From Flavobacterium psychrophilum (lineage in GTDB: Bacteria > Bacteroidota > Bacteroidia > Flavobacteriales > Flavobacteriaceae): 8,857 bases of DNA. Shown here piece by piece: positions 1 through 6,565 of this stretch. The notes beneath the pieces are model-generated. The model did not search any database and was not told the DNA's origin. It saw nothing but the letters and a program-made list of their open reading frames with translations. The position numbers and the translations under genes are program-made. The stretch lies in contig CAMDQL010000071.1 of the NCBI GenBank assembly GCA_945905915.1, forward strand, positions 1-8,857, given 5' to 3'. The first letter of the stretch is position 1, and each line of letters starts with the position of its first letter.

Positions 1-3000
1 AATTGGCAACCGTTACAAATTCCTACAGAAAGTGTATCTTCTCTTTTGAAGAAGTTTTTTAAAGCGGTGTTTGCTTTTTCATTGTATAAAAAGGCACCTG
101 CCCAACCCTTAGCTGAACCTAAAACATCTGAATTAGAGAAACCACCAACGGCTCCAATAAACTGAATATCTTCTAACGTTTCTCTTCCCGAAATTAAATC
201 GGTCATATGAACGTCTTTTACATCAAATCCTGCTAAGAACATTGCATTTGCCATTTCTCGTTCGGAGTTACTTCCTTTTTCACGAATAATAGCAGCTTTT
301 GGTCTTGTACCAGCAGGAATTACAGGTAATTTACCATCAAATTGCGATGGAAATGTAAATTGTAATGCTTGTTTATCAAAATTATCAAAGCGTTCGTTGG
401 CTTTTCCGTTCTTCGTTTGTTTTTGGTCTAATAAATACGAGGTTTCAAACCAAGTTTTTCTGGTTTCAGTTATCGAGAAGTTAAATGAATCATTAAAATT
501 AGTAATAGAAACCACATCGCCTTCAATTACGGTTCCAATTTTATGTATCGTTATACCGTTAGCTTTAAATGTAGCTTCAACTTCAGCATCAGCTTGGAAA
601 ACGACTCCGATATTTTCATTAAATAACGTTTTAACAGCATCGTTTTCACCTAAGACGGTTAAATCATAGGATGCTCCTAAACCTACTTCTGCAAATGACA
701 TTTCTAATAAAGTGGTAATCAATCCACCACTTCCAATATCGTGTCCGGCTTTAATTTTTCTGCTTTTAATTAACTCTTGTAAGGTGTTGAATGCTTTTTT
801 GAAAAACGCAGCGTCTTTAATAGTTGACGTTTCATTTCCTACTTTATTTTGCGTTTGATAAAATGAAGAACCTCCTAATTTAAATGTATCTTGTGATAAA
901 TTGATGTAATAAATGTTTCCGCCATTTCGTTGCAAAACAGGTTCCACTACTTTAGTGATATTTGAACAATTTCCAGCTGCCGAAATAATAACCGTTCCTG
1001 GTGCAATTACTTCGTCATTTGGGTATTTTTGCTTCATTGATAAGGAATCTTTTCCTGTTGGAATATTGATTCCCAATTCGATAGCAAAATCCGAACATCC
1101 TTTTACGGCTTCGTATAAACGGGCATCTTCACCTTCGTTTTTACACGCCCACATCCAGTTTGCCGATAAAGAAACCGAAGCTAAACCGTCTTTTAATGGT
1201 GCCCAAACTAAATTTGATAAAGATTCTGCAATGGCATTTCTACTTCCTGCTACCGGATCAATTAAAGCTGAAATAGGAGCGTGCCCAATAGAAGTGGCAA
1301 TTCCTTCTTTTCCTTTATAATCTAAAGCCATTACACCTACATTATTTAAAGGCAATTGTAACGGACCTGCACATTGTTGTTTGGCTACTTTTCCACCTAC
1401 ACAACGGTCTACTTTATTGGTTAACCAATCTTTACAAGCCACGGCTTCTAATCGTAGTACCTGATTTAAATAGGTTGGAATTTCATTTGTATTATATTCT
1501 GAATTACTATAATTTCTAGTAATTGTTTTGTCGTTCATTATGGTTTTTGGCGAACTTCCAAAAAAGTCTTCCAAAGCATAATCCATTGGTTTTAATCCCG
1601 TTGATTTGGATTGAAATGTAAAGCGATGGTCGTTGGTTACATCACCCACTTCATACATTGGCGAACGTTCTCTATCGGCAATGCGTTGTAACGTTTCGAT
1701 GTCTTTTTGTCCAATAACTAATCCCATTCTTTCTTGCGATTCGTTTCCGATGATTTCTTTCGCAGAAAGGGTAGGGTCGCCCACAGGTAATTTATCTAAA
1801 TCGATTAAACCTCCTGTTTCTTCTACCAATTCCGATAAACAATTTAAATGTCCACCGGCACCGTGGTCGTGAATTGAAACTATCGGGTTGTTATCGCTTT
1901 CCACCAATCCACGAATGGCATTGGCAGCACGTTTTTGCATTTCTGGATTGGAACGCTGAATAGCATTTAGTTCAATTCCTGAACCAAAAGCACCTGTGTC
2001 TGCTGAGGAAACTGCTGCACCACCCATTCCAATTCTATAATTTTCACCACCCAGAATGACAATTTTATCACCTGCTGTTGGTTTCTTTTTTATCGCTTGG
2101 TCTAATTTTCCATATCCAATTCCACCTGCTTGCATAATTACTTTATCGTAACCTAATTTGCGTGCTGCTTCTTCGTGTTCAAAAGTTAAAATAGAACCTG
2201 TAATTAACGGTTGTCCAAATTTATTTCCAAAATCGGATGCACCATTTGAGGCTTTAATTAAAATATCCATTGGAGTTTGGTACAACCAAGGGCGTGCTGC
2301 CATATCGGTTTCCCAAGGGCGGTTTTCTGCTAAACGAGAATAAGAAGTCATATACACCGCTGTTCCTGCCAAAGGCAACGAACCTTGTCCACCAGCTAAA
2401 CGGTCACGAATTTCTCCTCCCGAACCCGTTGCAGCGCCATTAAAAGGCTCAACAGTTGTAGGAAAATTATGTGTTTCTGCTTTTAACGAAAGTACCGAAT
2501 CAAATTCCTTTTCTTCGTAAAAGTCTGGTTTGTCAGCACTTTTTGGTGCAAACTGTGTGACTTTTGGACCTTTTACAAAAGCCACATTATCTTTATAGGC
2601 CGAAACGATTTCATTTGGATGGGTTTCAGATGTTTTTCTAATTAATTTAAATAACGATGTTGGTTTTTCTTCGCCATCAATAATAAATGTTCCGTTGAAA
2701 ATTTTATGACGGCAGTGTTCTGAATTAGCTTGTGAAAAGGCAAATATTTCAGAATCGGTTAATTTTCTTTCTAATTTAGTAGAAAGGTTATTCAAATAAT
2801 CAACTTCTTCAGCGCTCAATGCCAAACCTTCCGTTTTGTTGTACGATGCAATATCGTCAATTTCTAAAATAGGTTCGGGTTGAATATGTATTGTGTAAAT
2901 TTCTTGATTTAATTCGGAATATTTTTGGAACAACATCGGATCAAAATCATTAAAATCTGAACTTACTTTCTCAAATTCTTCAATTCTGATAATTCCTGAA

Positions 3001-3215
3001 ATACCCATATTTTGAGTAATTTCAACGGCATTTGTACTCCAAGGAGTAATCATTGCGGCACGAGGACCAACAAAAAAATCCGTAAGTACGGATTTTTCAA
3101 TTTTATGTGCGTTGCCAAAAAGCCAGTTTAATTTGTTGCAATCATCTGATGAAATTTCGTTTTGCGTTTGTATCGCAAAAACAGTATTGGATTGGTTTCC
3201 GAAGAAATGAATCAT
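1..3215 (-). CDS. purL: Phosphoribosylformylglycinamidine synthase (FGAM synthase), single-chain PurL, 3' end cut by window edge
   Basis: Cytoplasmic enzyme of de novo purine synthesis: FGAR + ATP + glutamine gives FGAM + ADP + Pi + glutamate. Translation from ATG at 3215 is open to the left edge (1071 codons) with no stop. It begins MIHFFGNQ, typical of Bacteroidota PurL. Landmarks in order: FFVGPRAAMITPWSTNAVEI at about residues 48-67; SEHCRHK at 165-171; KAETHNFPTTVEPFNGAATG from 245, then GGEIRDRLAGGQGS; GGAAVSS; HDHGAGGHLNCLSEL; GHDIGSGGL; a class I glutamine amidotransferase domain from about 970, ending in GICNGCQ where Cys1067 is the nucleophile. The triad His and Glu and roughly 150 residues lie off the window. 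E. coli PurL is 1295 residues; this copy looks somewhat shorter, with PurS-like, synthase and GATase parts in one chain as in that type. The frame is the same at both ends and the known motifs appear in order, so I see no frameshift. A promoter lies upstream at 3288-3318. Confidence 0.97.
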   Translation of the reverse strand, partial: MIHFFGNQSNTVFAIQTQNEISSDDCNKLNWLFGNAHKIEKSVLTDFFVGPRAAMITPWSTNAVEITQNMGISGIIRIEEFEKVSSDFNDFDPMLFQKYSELNQEIYTIHIQPEPILEIDDIASYNKTEGLALSAEEVDYLNNLSTKLERKLTDSEIFAFSQANSEHCRHKIFNGTFIIDGEEKPTSLFKLIRKTSETHPNEIVSAYKDNVAFVKGPKVTQFAPKSADKPDFYEEKEFDSVLSLKAETHNFPTTVEPFNGAATGSGGEIRDRLAGGQGSLPLAGTAVYMTSYSRLAENRPWETDMAARPWLYQTPMDILIKASNGASDFGNKFGQPLITGSILTFEHEEAARKLGYDKVIMQAGGIGYGKLDQAIKKKPTAGDKIVILGGENYRIGMGGAAVSSADTGAFGSGIELNAIQRSNPEMQKRAANAIRGLVESDNNPIVSIHDHGAGGHLNCLSELVEETGGLIDLDKLPVGDPTLSAKEIIGNESQERMGLVIGQKDIETLQRIADRERSPMYEVGDVTNDHRFTFQSKSTGLKPMDYALEDFFGSSPKTIMNDKTITRNYSNSEYNTNEIPTYLNQVLRLEAVACKDWLTNKVDRCVGGKVAKQQCAGPLQLPLNNVGVMALDYKGKEGIATSIGHAPISALIDPVAGSRNAIAESLSNLVWAPLKDGLASVSLSANWMWACKNEGEDARLYEAVKGCSDFAIELGINIPTGKDSLSMKQKYPNDEVIAPGTVIISAAGNCSNITKVVEPVLQRNGGNIYYINLSQDTFKLGGSSFYQTQNKVGNETSTIKDAAFFKKAFNTLQELIKSRKIKAGHDIGSGGLITTLLEMSFAEVGLGASYDLTVLGENDAVKTLFNENIGVVFQADAEVEATFKANGITIHKIGTVIEGDVVSITNFNDSFNFSITETRKTWFETSYLLDQKQTKNGKANERFDNFDKQALQFTFPSQFDGKLPVIPAGTRPKAAIIREKGSNSEREMANAMFLAGFDVKDVHMTDLISGRETLEDIQFIGAVGGFSNSDVLGSAKGWAGAFLYNEKANTALKNFFKREDTLSVGICNGCQ
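3072..3097 (-). terminator. Terminator-like hairpin with T-run inside the 5' part of purL
   Basis: On the sense (minus) strand the sequence contains AAAAATCCGTA, two bases CT, then TACGGATTTTT continuing to seven T in total. That is a perfect 11-bp inverted repeat (in RNA about 9-10 pairs with a 4-6 base loop) directly followed by a U-run, the layout of an intrinsic terminator. It lies about 120-145 bases into the gene, over codons about 40-48 (KSVLTDFFV). The seen structure is certain; that it ends or pauses transcription is inference. The plus strand also reads as stem plus T5, so it is nearly symmetrical. Confidence 0.4.
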
Positions 3216-3230
3216 TGTGTAGTTATTTTA

Positions 3231-3264
3231 TTCCGCTGCGCTCCGTACAATTCGGCTTCGCCTC
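3231..3264. repeat. GC-rich imperfect direct repeat in the purL leader
   Basis: In otherwise AT-rich DNA there is a GC-rich islet built of two related 14-mers 20 bases apart on the plus strand: TTCCGCTGCGCTCC (3231-3244) and TTCGGCTTCGCCTC (3251-3264), identical at 10 of 14 positions. The sense strand of purL can form a small GGC-GAA-GCC hairpin in the second copy. It resembles the short GC-rich, TTCGCTTCGCTC-like intergenic repeats that I associate with Flavobacteriaceae genomes; copy number elsewhere cannot be judged from this window. It falls in the predicted 5' untranslated leader of purL. Confidence 0.6.
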
Positions 3265-3287
3265 GGGTGTGTTGTTGTTTGTAAGTG

Positions 3288-3318
3288 CAAATTTATTTTA
3301 ATTGTTTGAACAAACAAA
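3288..3318 (-). promoter_or_regulatory. Predicted Bacteroidota-type promoter of purL
   Basis: Reading the minus strand, TTTG (3318-3315) is followed by a 19-base spacer and TAAATTTG (3295-3288). This matches the Bacteroidota sigma-ABfr consensus TTTG-N19-TAnnTTTG at every fixed position. Transcription would start near 3281, giving a leader of about 65 nt before the purL ATG at 3215. The site lies between the end of the upstream lipoprotein gene (3346) and purL, so purL can be transcribed on its own. Confidence 0.7.
3302..3317. promoter_or_regulatory. Perfect 16-bp palindrome overlapping the purL promoter (operator-like)
   Basis: TTGTTTGAACAAACAA is its own reverse complement. It covers part of the predicted -33 element and the adjacent spacer of the purL promoter, where a bound repressor would block RNA polymerase. 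Alternatively its RNA could fold (6-bp stem, GUUC loop) as a weak terminator for the lipoprotein gene that ends at 3346, but no T-run follows on the minus strand, so I prefer the operator reading. The symmetry is seen; the function is inferred. Confidence 0.4.
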
Positions 3319-3345
3319 ATTTAACGCCTACGAAATAGATAAAAT

Positions 3346-4917
3346 TTAATCAAATAAGGCCCAATTGTATGCACCCATATCCGTTGCGCCAGTTCTATTC
3401 TGATTTAATAGATCATTAAAGGTTGAATTTTGTGTTTTTGCAGTGCCTTTAGCCGCGGAATTTTGGCCAATTCTTAACAAGTTATTTGTTGGATTTTCAA
3501 AATCAGGTTTATTGATAGAACTATTGGTTGCAATAAGACAAGAGGTATATAAATTAGTGTTTGAAAATTGATATAATGGATTGGAAGTAAACAGATTACT
3601 ATAATCTATAAATTTTATTAAGCAATGGTCAAAATGGTAATTAAAAGGTGTTGTTGTACCTTTCTTTTGCAAATTTATTGATAAATTACTAGATCCGTAA
3701 ATGATGCAATTTTTAAAATTTGCTTTTAGTAAAGGTTCAATTGTATATCCTGAAGTTGTTTTAATATAATCATCTAAAACTACTGCTGTTTGATTAGGAG
3801 TTGACCAATAATTTGCAAAAGTACAATGTGTAAATTCATAACTACCGCCAAAACTTCCTGCAAAAGACGCTTGGCCAGACTTGTTGATTACTACGTTTTT
3901 ACCTTCAATAGTACCTGTTCGGGCTAAGATCCCAACATTCGAACAATTATAAATCTGAGTATTTTCAATAGATAGAGTAGGAGAAGTTGTACCATCATTT
4001 CCAGTAACCAATAATCCAACGGTAGCATTTTTTATCGTTAAATTTGATAGTTGATTATTAGTACTTCCTTGACTGAGCCAAATAGTTCCCCATTGACCAG
4101 GAACTTCCGAAAAATCGGGTTCTAAACGATCGCCTTCAAAAATAACTTCATTTTCTAATTCGGGTGTAGTTGAATGTGTTCCATTTACATGAATGGAAGC
4201 ATTATTGGCAACTATTAAACCCGATTCGGCATGAAAATGAACTCGAGCGCCCGCATCAACAACCAATGTTTTATTAGATGGAACAGCGGCATAACCATAG
4301 ACAACATAGGGTTTAGAATTGGTCCAATGCAATTCATTTCCGTTCATTGGATTACTTTCCTCTAAAAAACGACCACGAATTGTAACTGGATTTCCATCAC
4401 CATCAAGACCTAAGTTTAATTCGTCATACGTATAACTTTCATTAGGATTTTGAACTCTTCCAGGATAAATAAAATAAGCATCTTGTATTAAAGTAACCAA
4501 TTCCACTTTTTGAGTATTCGATCCTTCTCCAAATAATATTTGATCAGTATACAGAAAATCAGTAGTATTAGCATCAATTACATTAGCGGTTACTTCAATA
4601 AAGATAAACATGCTATCTTTTGCTAACAATTCTACATTATCAAATACTTTTCCAGGCATTCCGTCAACCATCATTCGGTATTTTGATGCTTCACCTTTGG
4701 CTAATTGTACTTTTGGAATCGAAATATTTTTATCACTTTTATTGTATACTTTTAAGGTATATGTACTTGAACCGATGTTCGTAAAAACAGTATCTAAATA
4801 AACGGTATCTTTTGAAAAACTTAGGTTTCCGGTACTTGATTCAAACTCAAAATCATTTCGACATGAAGTTAACGATACGGCAAATCCAACTAAGATTAAA
4901 AGTAATAAACGACGCAT
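3346..4917 (-). CDS. Surface or periplasmic lipoprotein with right-handed beta-helix domain, function unknown
   Basis: A 523-residue exported protein that I cannot assign to a pathway. The N-terminus MRRLLLLILVGFAVSLTSC is a lipoprotein signal peptide with lipobox LTSC and lipidated Cys19; the acidic NDFEFE just after it could act as a Bacteroidota surface-export signal (inference). Residues about 28-145 look like an Ig/ASH-type beta-sandwich (a DTVYLDTVFTNIGSSTYTLK-type start). From about 200 onward, Asn/Ser/Thr-rich short strands with recurring turns, such as WLSQGSTNNQLSNLTIKNAT, indicate a right-handed parallel beta-helix as in pectate-lyase-like proteins; no lyase active site is recognisable. 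The end TDMGAYNWALFD resembles the D-x-GAY ending seen in many secreted beta-helix proteins. ATG at 4917 is chosen because it opens the signal peptide. It lies upstream of purL on the same strand, but purL has its own predicted promoter. Confidence 0.85.
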   Translation of the reverse strand: MRRLLLLILVGFAVSLTSCRNDFEFESSTGNLSFSKDTVYLDTVFTNIGSSTYTLKVYNKSDKNISIPKVQLAKGEASKYRMMVDGMPGKVFDNVELLAKDSMFIFIEVTANVIDANTTDFLYTDQILFGEGSNTQKVELVTLIQDAYFIYPGRVQNPNESYTYDELNLGLDGDGNPVTIRGRFLEESNPMNGNELHWTNSKPYVVYGYAAVPSNKTLVVDAGARVHFHAESGLIVANNASIHVNGTHSTTPELENEVIFEGDRLEPDFSEVPGQWGTIWLSQGSTNNQLSNLTIKNATVGLLVTGNDGTTSPTLSIENTQIYNCSNVGILARTGTIEGKNVVINKSGQASFAGSFGGSYEFTHCTFANYWSTPNQTAVVLDDYIKTTSGYTIEPLLKANFKNCIIYGSSNLSINLQKKGTTTPFNYHFDHCLIKFIDYSNLFTSNPLYQFSNTNLYTSCLIATNSSINKPDFENPTNNLLRIGQNSAAKGTAKTQNSTFNDLLNQNRTGATDMGAYNWALFD

Positions 4918-5053
4918 GTATGATGTAATTTTTGTAAATGTACTTATTAATTTGATTTTTTAAAAAATAAATCAGCTATTATCATCTACTAAAACGAAAA
5001 ATATTCTATATTATTCTAGCAATAATGATTAATTTTACAAAAAAAATAATACC
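4918..5053. other. Divergent AT-rich intergenic region between the beta-helix lipoprotein and menI
   Basis: The 136 bases must hold the promoters of both divergent units. They are extremely AT-rich, with a perfect AT palindrome ATTTTTTAAAAAAT at 4955-4968. Partial -7 matches exist: TAATTTTA at 5030-5037 for menI, and TACATTTA (minus strand, 4942-4935) for the lipoprotein, but neither has a TTTG at the proper -33 distance. No Shine-Dalgarno sequence precedes either ATG, as is usual in Flavobacteria. Confidence 0.6.
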
Positions 5054-5476
5054 ATGTTTGATAGAGATACCATGTTGCAATTGTGTAATGAATGGAGTAA
5101 AAACACATTAATGAACACATTAGATATAGTTTACACCGATGCTGGTGAAGATTTTTTAACGGCAACTATGCCTGTAAATCCTAGAGTGCATCAGCCAATG
5201 GGGTTATTACACGGCGGGGCAACAGTAGCTTTAGCAGAAAGTGTGGGTAGTGCTGCTTCATTGATGTTTGTTAATCCTGAAAAACAGGAAGTGCGCGGTA
5301 TTGAAATTTCGGCCAATCATTTAAAAAGCAAACGAGAAGGAATGGTTACTGCTACGGCTAAAATTATTCATAAAGGCGCTAGTATTCACTTGTGGGAAAT
5401 TAGAATCGTTGATGAAGAGGGAAAATTAATTTCGCTTTGTAAATTGACTAATATGGTTTTATCCAGAAGACAATAA
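5054..5476 (+). CDS. menI: Hotdog-fold thioesterase, probable 1,4-dihydroxy-2-naphthoyl-CoA thioesterase (MenI)
   Basis: A 140-residue single-domain hotdog thioesterase of the PaaI/YdiI type. It probably hydrolyses DHNA-CoA to DHNA and CoA in menaquinone synthesis, in the cytoplasm. From memory of E. coli YdiI/MenI (about 136 residues), it aligns almost end to end: ATMPVNPRVHQPMGLLHGGA followed by LAESVGS, then GIEISANHLKSKREG and a C-terminal LTNMVL strand. Gln47, His53 and catalytic Glu62 occupy the YdiI positions Gln48, His54 and Glu63. Its stop TAA (5474-5476) shares one base with the ATG of the following menF-like gene, so the two are translationally coupled, which strongly supports a menaquinone role. 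A broader PaaI-like acyl-CoA thioesterase is possible on sequence alone. No Shine-Dalgarno sequence; the ATG at 5054 begins the conserved length. Confidence 0.85.
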   Translation: MFDRDTMLQLCNEWSKNTLMNTLDIVYTDAGEDFLTATMPVNPRVHQPMGLLHGGATVALAESVGSAASLMFVNPEKQEVRGIEISANHLKSKREGMVTATAKIIHKGASIHLWEIRIVDEEGKLISLCKLTNMVLSRRQ

Positions 5477-6510
5477 TGCAACTTTTTGAAGAAATAAGCA
5501 CGCTTTTATCAGGTCAAAAACCTTTTGTTTGTTATGTTAAACCAAATGAATGTATTTGGAACTTACAAGTCCAACAAACTATTGAAATAGTTGCGTTTTC
5601 AGGTCAATCAGGTTTTGTATTCATTCCTTTTGATGCAGGTGTAAAAATATGTATACCAACAGAAATTAGTGCTTTCTCACAAGGAAATTTTGAAAATTTA
5701 GAACAGAAATCAGCCAATAAATTTACTTCTGAAGCCAATCAAAAACAGGCTTTTGAACATTTAGTTTCCAAAGGAATTGCTGCAATTCAAAATGGCGCAT
5801 TCGATAAAGTAGTTTTATCGCGAAAAATCGTTTTGAAAGAACAAATATCGGTTGTAGCAACTTTTCAGAACTTAATTGCGACGTATCCAACAGCCTTTCG
5901 CTACATGTTTTTTCATCCGAAAATTGGATTATGGATGGGAGCAACTCCGGAACGATTAGTAAAAATAAATCAAAATCAGTTTGAAACAGTTGCCTTGGCA
6001 GGAACACAATTGTTTTCTGAATCTATAATTTGGAATACCAAAGAAATTGAAGAACAGCAATTTGTAACCGATTTTATTGTTTCTGAAATAGCTTCCAAAG
6101 TAAAAAATCTAGTAATTTCGGAACCCAAAACGATAAAAGCTGGTAATTTAGCGCATCTGAAATCAATAATTACCGGACAATTGACTGATGATTTTTCGGC
6201 ATTAGATTTGATTACGACCTTGCATCCAACACCTGCAGTTTGTGGTTTACCAAAGGATTTTGCAATAGATTTTATTCAAAAAAATGAAGCATTTGATAGA
6301 ACATATTATTCAGGATTTTTAGGCGAATATAATTCAAACAATCAAACCGATTTATTTGTAAATTTACGCTGTTTAGAAGTTGTAAATAATGCTGTAAATA
6401 TTTATGTGGGTTGCGGCATTACAAAAGATAGTAATCCTGAAATGGAGTTTTTGGAAACAGAAAATAAATCCATGACGATGCGAAATATTATAGTGTTCAG
6501 TGGTCAGTAA
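5476..6510 (+). CDS. menF: Isochorismate synthase, menaquinone type (chorismate-binding enzyme)
   Basis: Converts chorismate to isochorismate, the committed step of menaquinone synthesis; Mg-dependent and cytoplasmic. The 344-residue protein has the chorismate-binding fold over about residues 85-336. Visible landmarks: FDKVVLSRK (109-117) with Lys111 as the likely water-activating base; GATPERL (155-161); ALAGT (173-177); LHPTPAVCGLP (249-259); DRTYYSGFLGEY (274-285); GCGITKDSNPE (312-322); and ETENKS (327-332), whose glutamate is a Mg ligand in the family. It is shorter than E. coli MenF (about 430 residues), with a reduced N-terminal part. EntC-type, salicylate- or anthranilate-forming relatives are alternatives, but the overlap with a MenI-like thioesterase and the lack of siderophore genes favour MenF. 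The last residues VFSGQ and the stop codon are encoded by a short tandem repeat (6496-6521), so the native C-terminus may have been altered. menD does not follow. Confidence 0.9.
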   Translation: MQLFEEISTLLSGQKPFVCYVKPNECIWNLQVQQTIEIVAFSGQSGFVFIPFDAGVKICIPTEISAFSQGNFENLEQKSANKFTSEANQKQAFEHLVSKGIAAIQNGAFDKVVLSRKIVLKEQISVVATFQNLIATYPTAFRYMFFHPKIGLWMGATPERLVKINQNQFETVALAGTQLFSESIIWNTKEIEEQQFVTDFIVSEIASKVKNLVISEPKTIKAGNLAHLKSIITGQLTDDFSALDLITTLHPTPAVCGLPKDFAIDFIQKNEAFDRTYYSGFLGEYNSNNQTDLFVNLRCLEVVNNAVNIYVGCGITKDSNPEMEFLETENKSMTMRNIIVFSGQ

Positions 6511-6521
6511 TCAGTGTTCAG
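6491..6521 (+). repeat. Heptamer tandem repeat (TCAGT core) at the end of menF
   Basis: TTCAGTG (6496-6502), GTCAGTA (6503-6509), ATCAGTG (6510-6516) and TTCAG (6517-6521) form a 7-base period with constant core TCAGT. The 9-mer AGTGTTCAG therefore recurs exactly at 6492-6500 and 6513-6521, 21 bases apart. The array contains the stop codon of menF. Similar CAGTGTTCAGTGGTCAGT-like strings are known to me as dispersed intergenic repeats in bacterial genomes; dispersal in this genome cannot be seen here. Confidence 0.75.
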
Positions 6522-6526
6522 AAAAA

Positions 6527-6550
6527 ACTTAGTGACTTAGTGCCTTCGAG
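6527..6550 (+). repeat. Octamer tandem repeat (ACTTAGTG) between menF and bshB1
   Basis: ACTTAGTG occurs twice in tandem (6527-6534 and 6535-6542), followed by a diverged third unit CCTTCGAG (6543-6550) and GCAAAATAAA. It resembles the CTTAGTGCCTTAGTGGC-type strings I associate with Flavobacteriaceae intergenic DNA. It occupies most of the 55-base gap before the bshB1 ATG, leaving only the A-rich stretch AAAATAAAAAGAT as a translation leader. Confidence 0.7.
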
Positions 6551-6565
6551 GCAAAATAAAAAGAT

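Noticed and set aside
397..2343. Open plus-strand frames of 60-135 residues over the purL region
   Set aside because: They lie antisense to purL, share one frame and have no family motifs; the minus strand encodes a continuous, clearly recognisable PurL.
1..3215. Possible frameshift or pseudogene status of purL, because no complete ORF is visible
   Set aside because: The frame from ATG 3215 reaches the GICNGCQ nucleophile at the edge without a stop; the gene is simply cut by the window.
3216..3287. Purine riboswitch in the purL leader
   Set aside because: The leader is only about 65 nt and lacks the three-way junction and conserved core bases of known purine or PRPP riboswitches.
3107..3301. 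Plus-strand open frame crossing the purL start and leader
   Set aside because: Antisense to purL, covers the GC-rich repeat and promoter, and encodes no recognisable protein.
4610..4801. Plus-strand open frame of 63 residues inside the beta-helix lipoprotein gene
   Set aside because: Antisense shadow without motifs; the minus-strand gene is supported by signal peptide and domain layout.
4935..5037. Promoters for menI and for the beta-helix lipoprotein
   Set aside because: Only partial TAnnTTTG matches (last base differs) and no TTTG at 17-23 bases upstream, so I do not call them.
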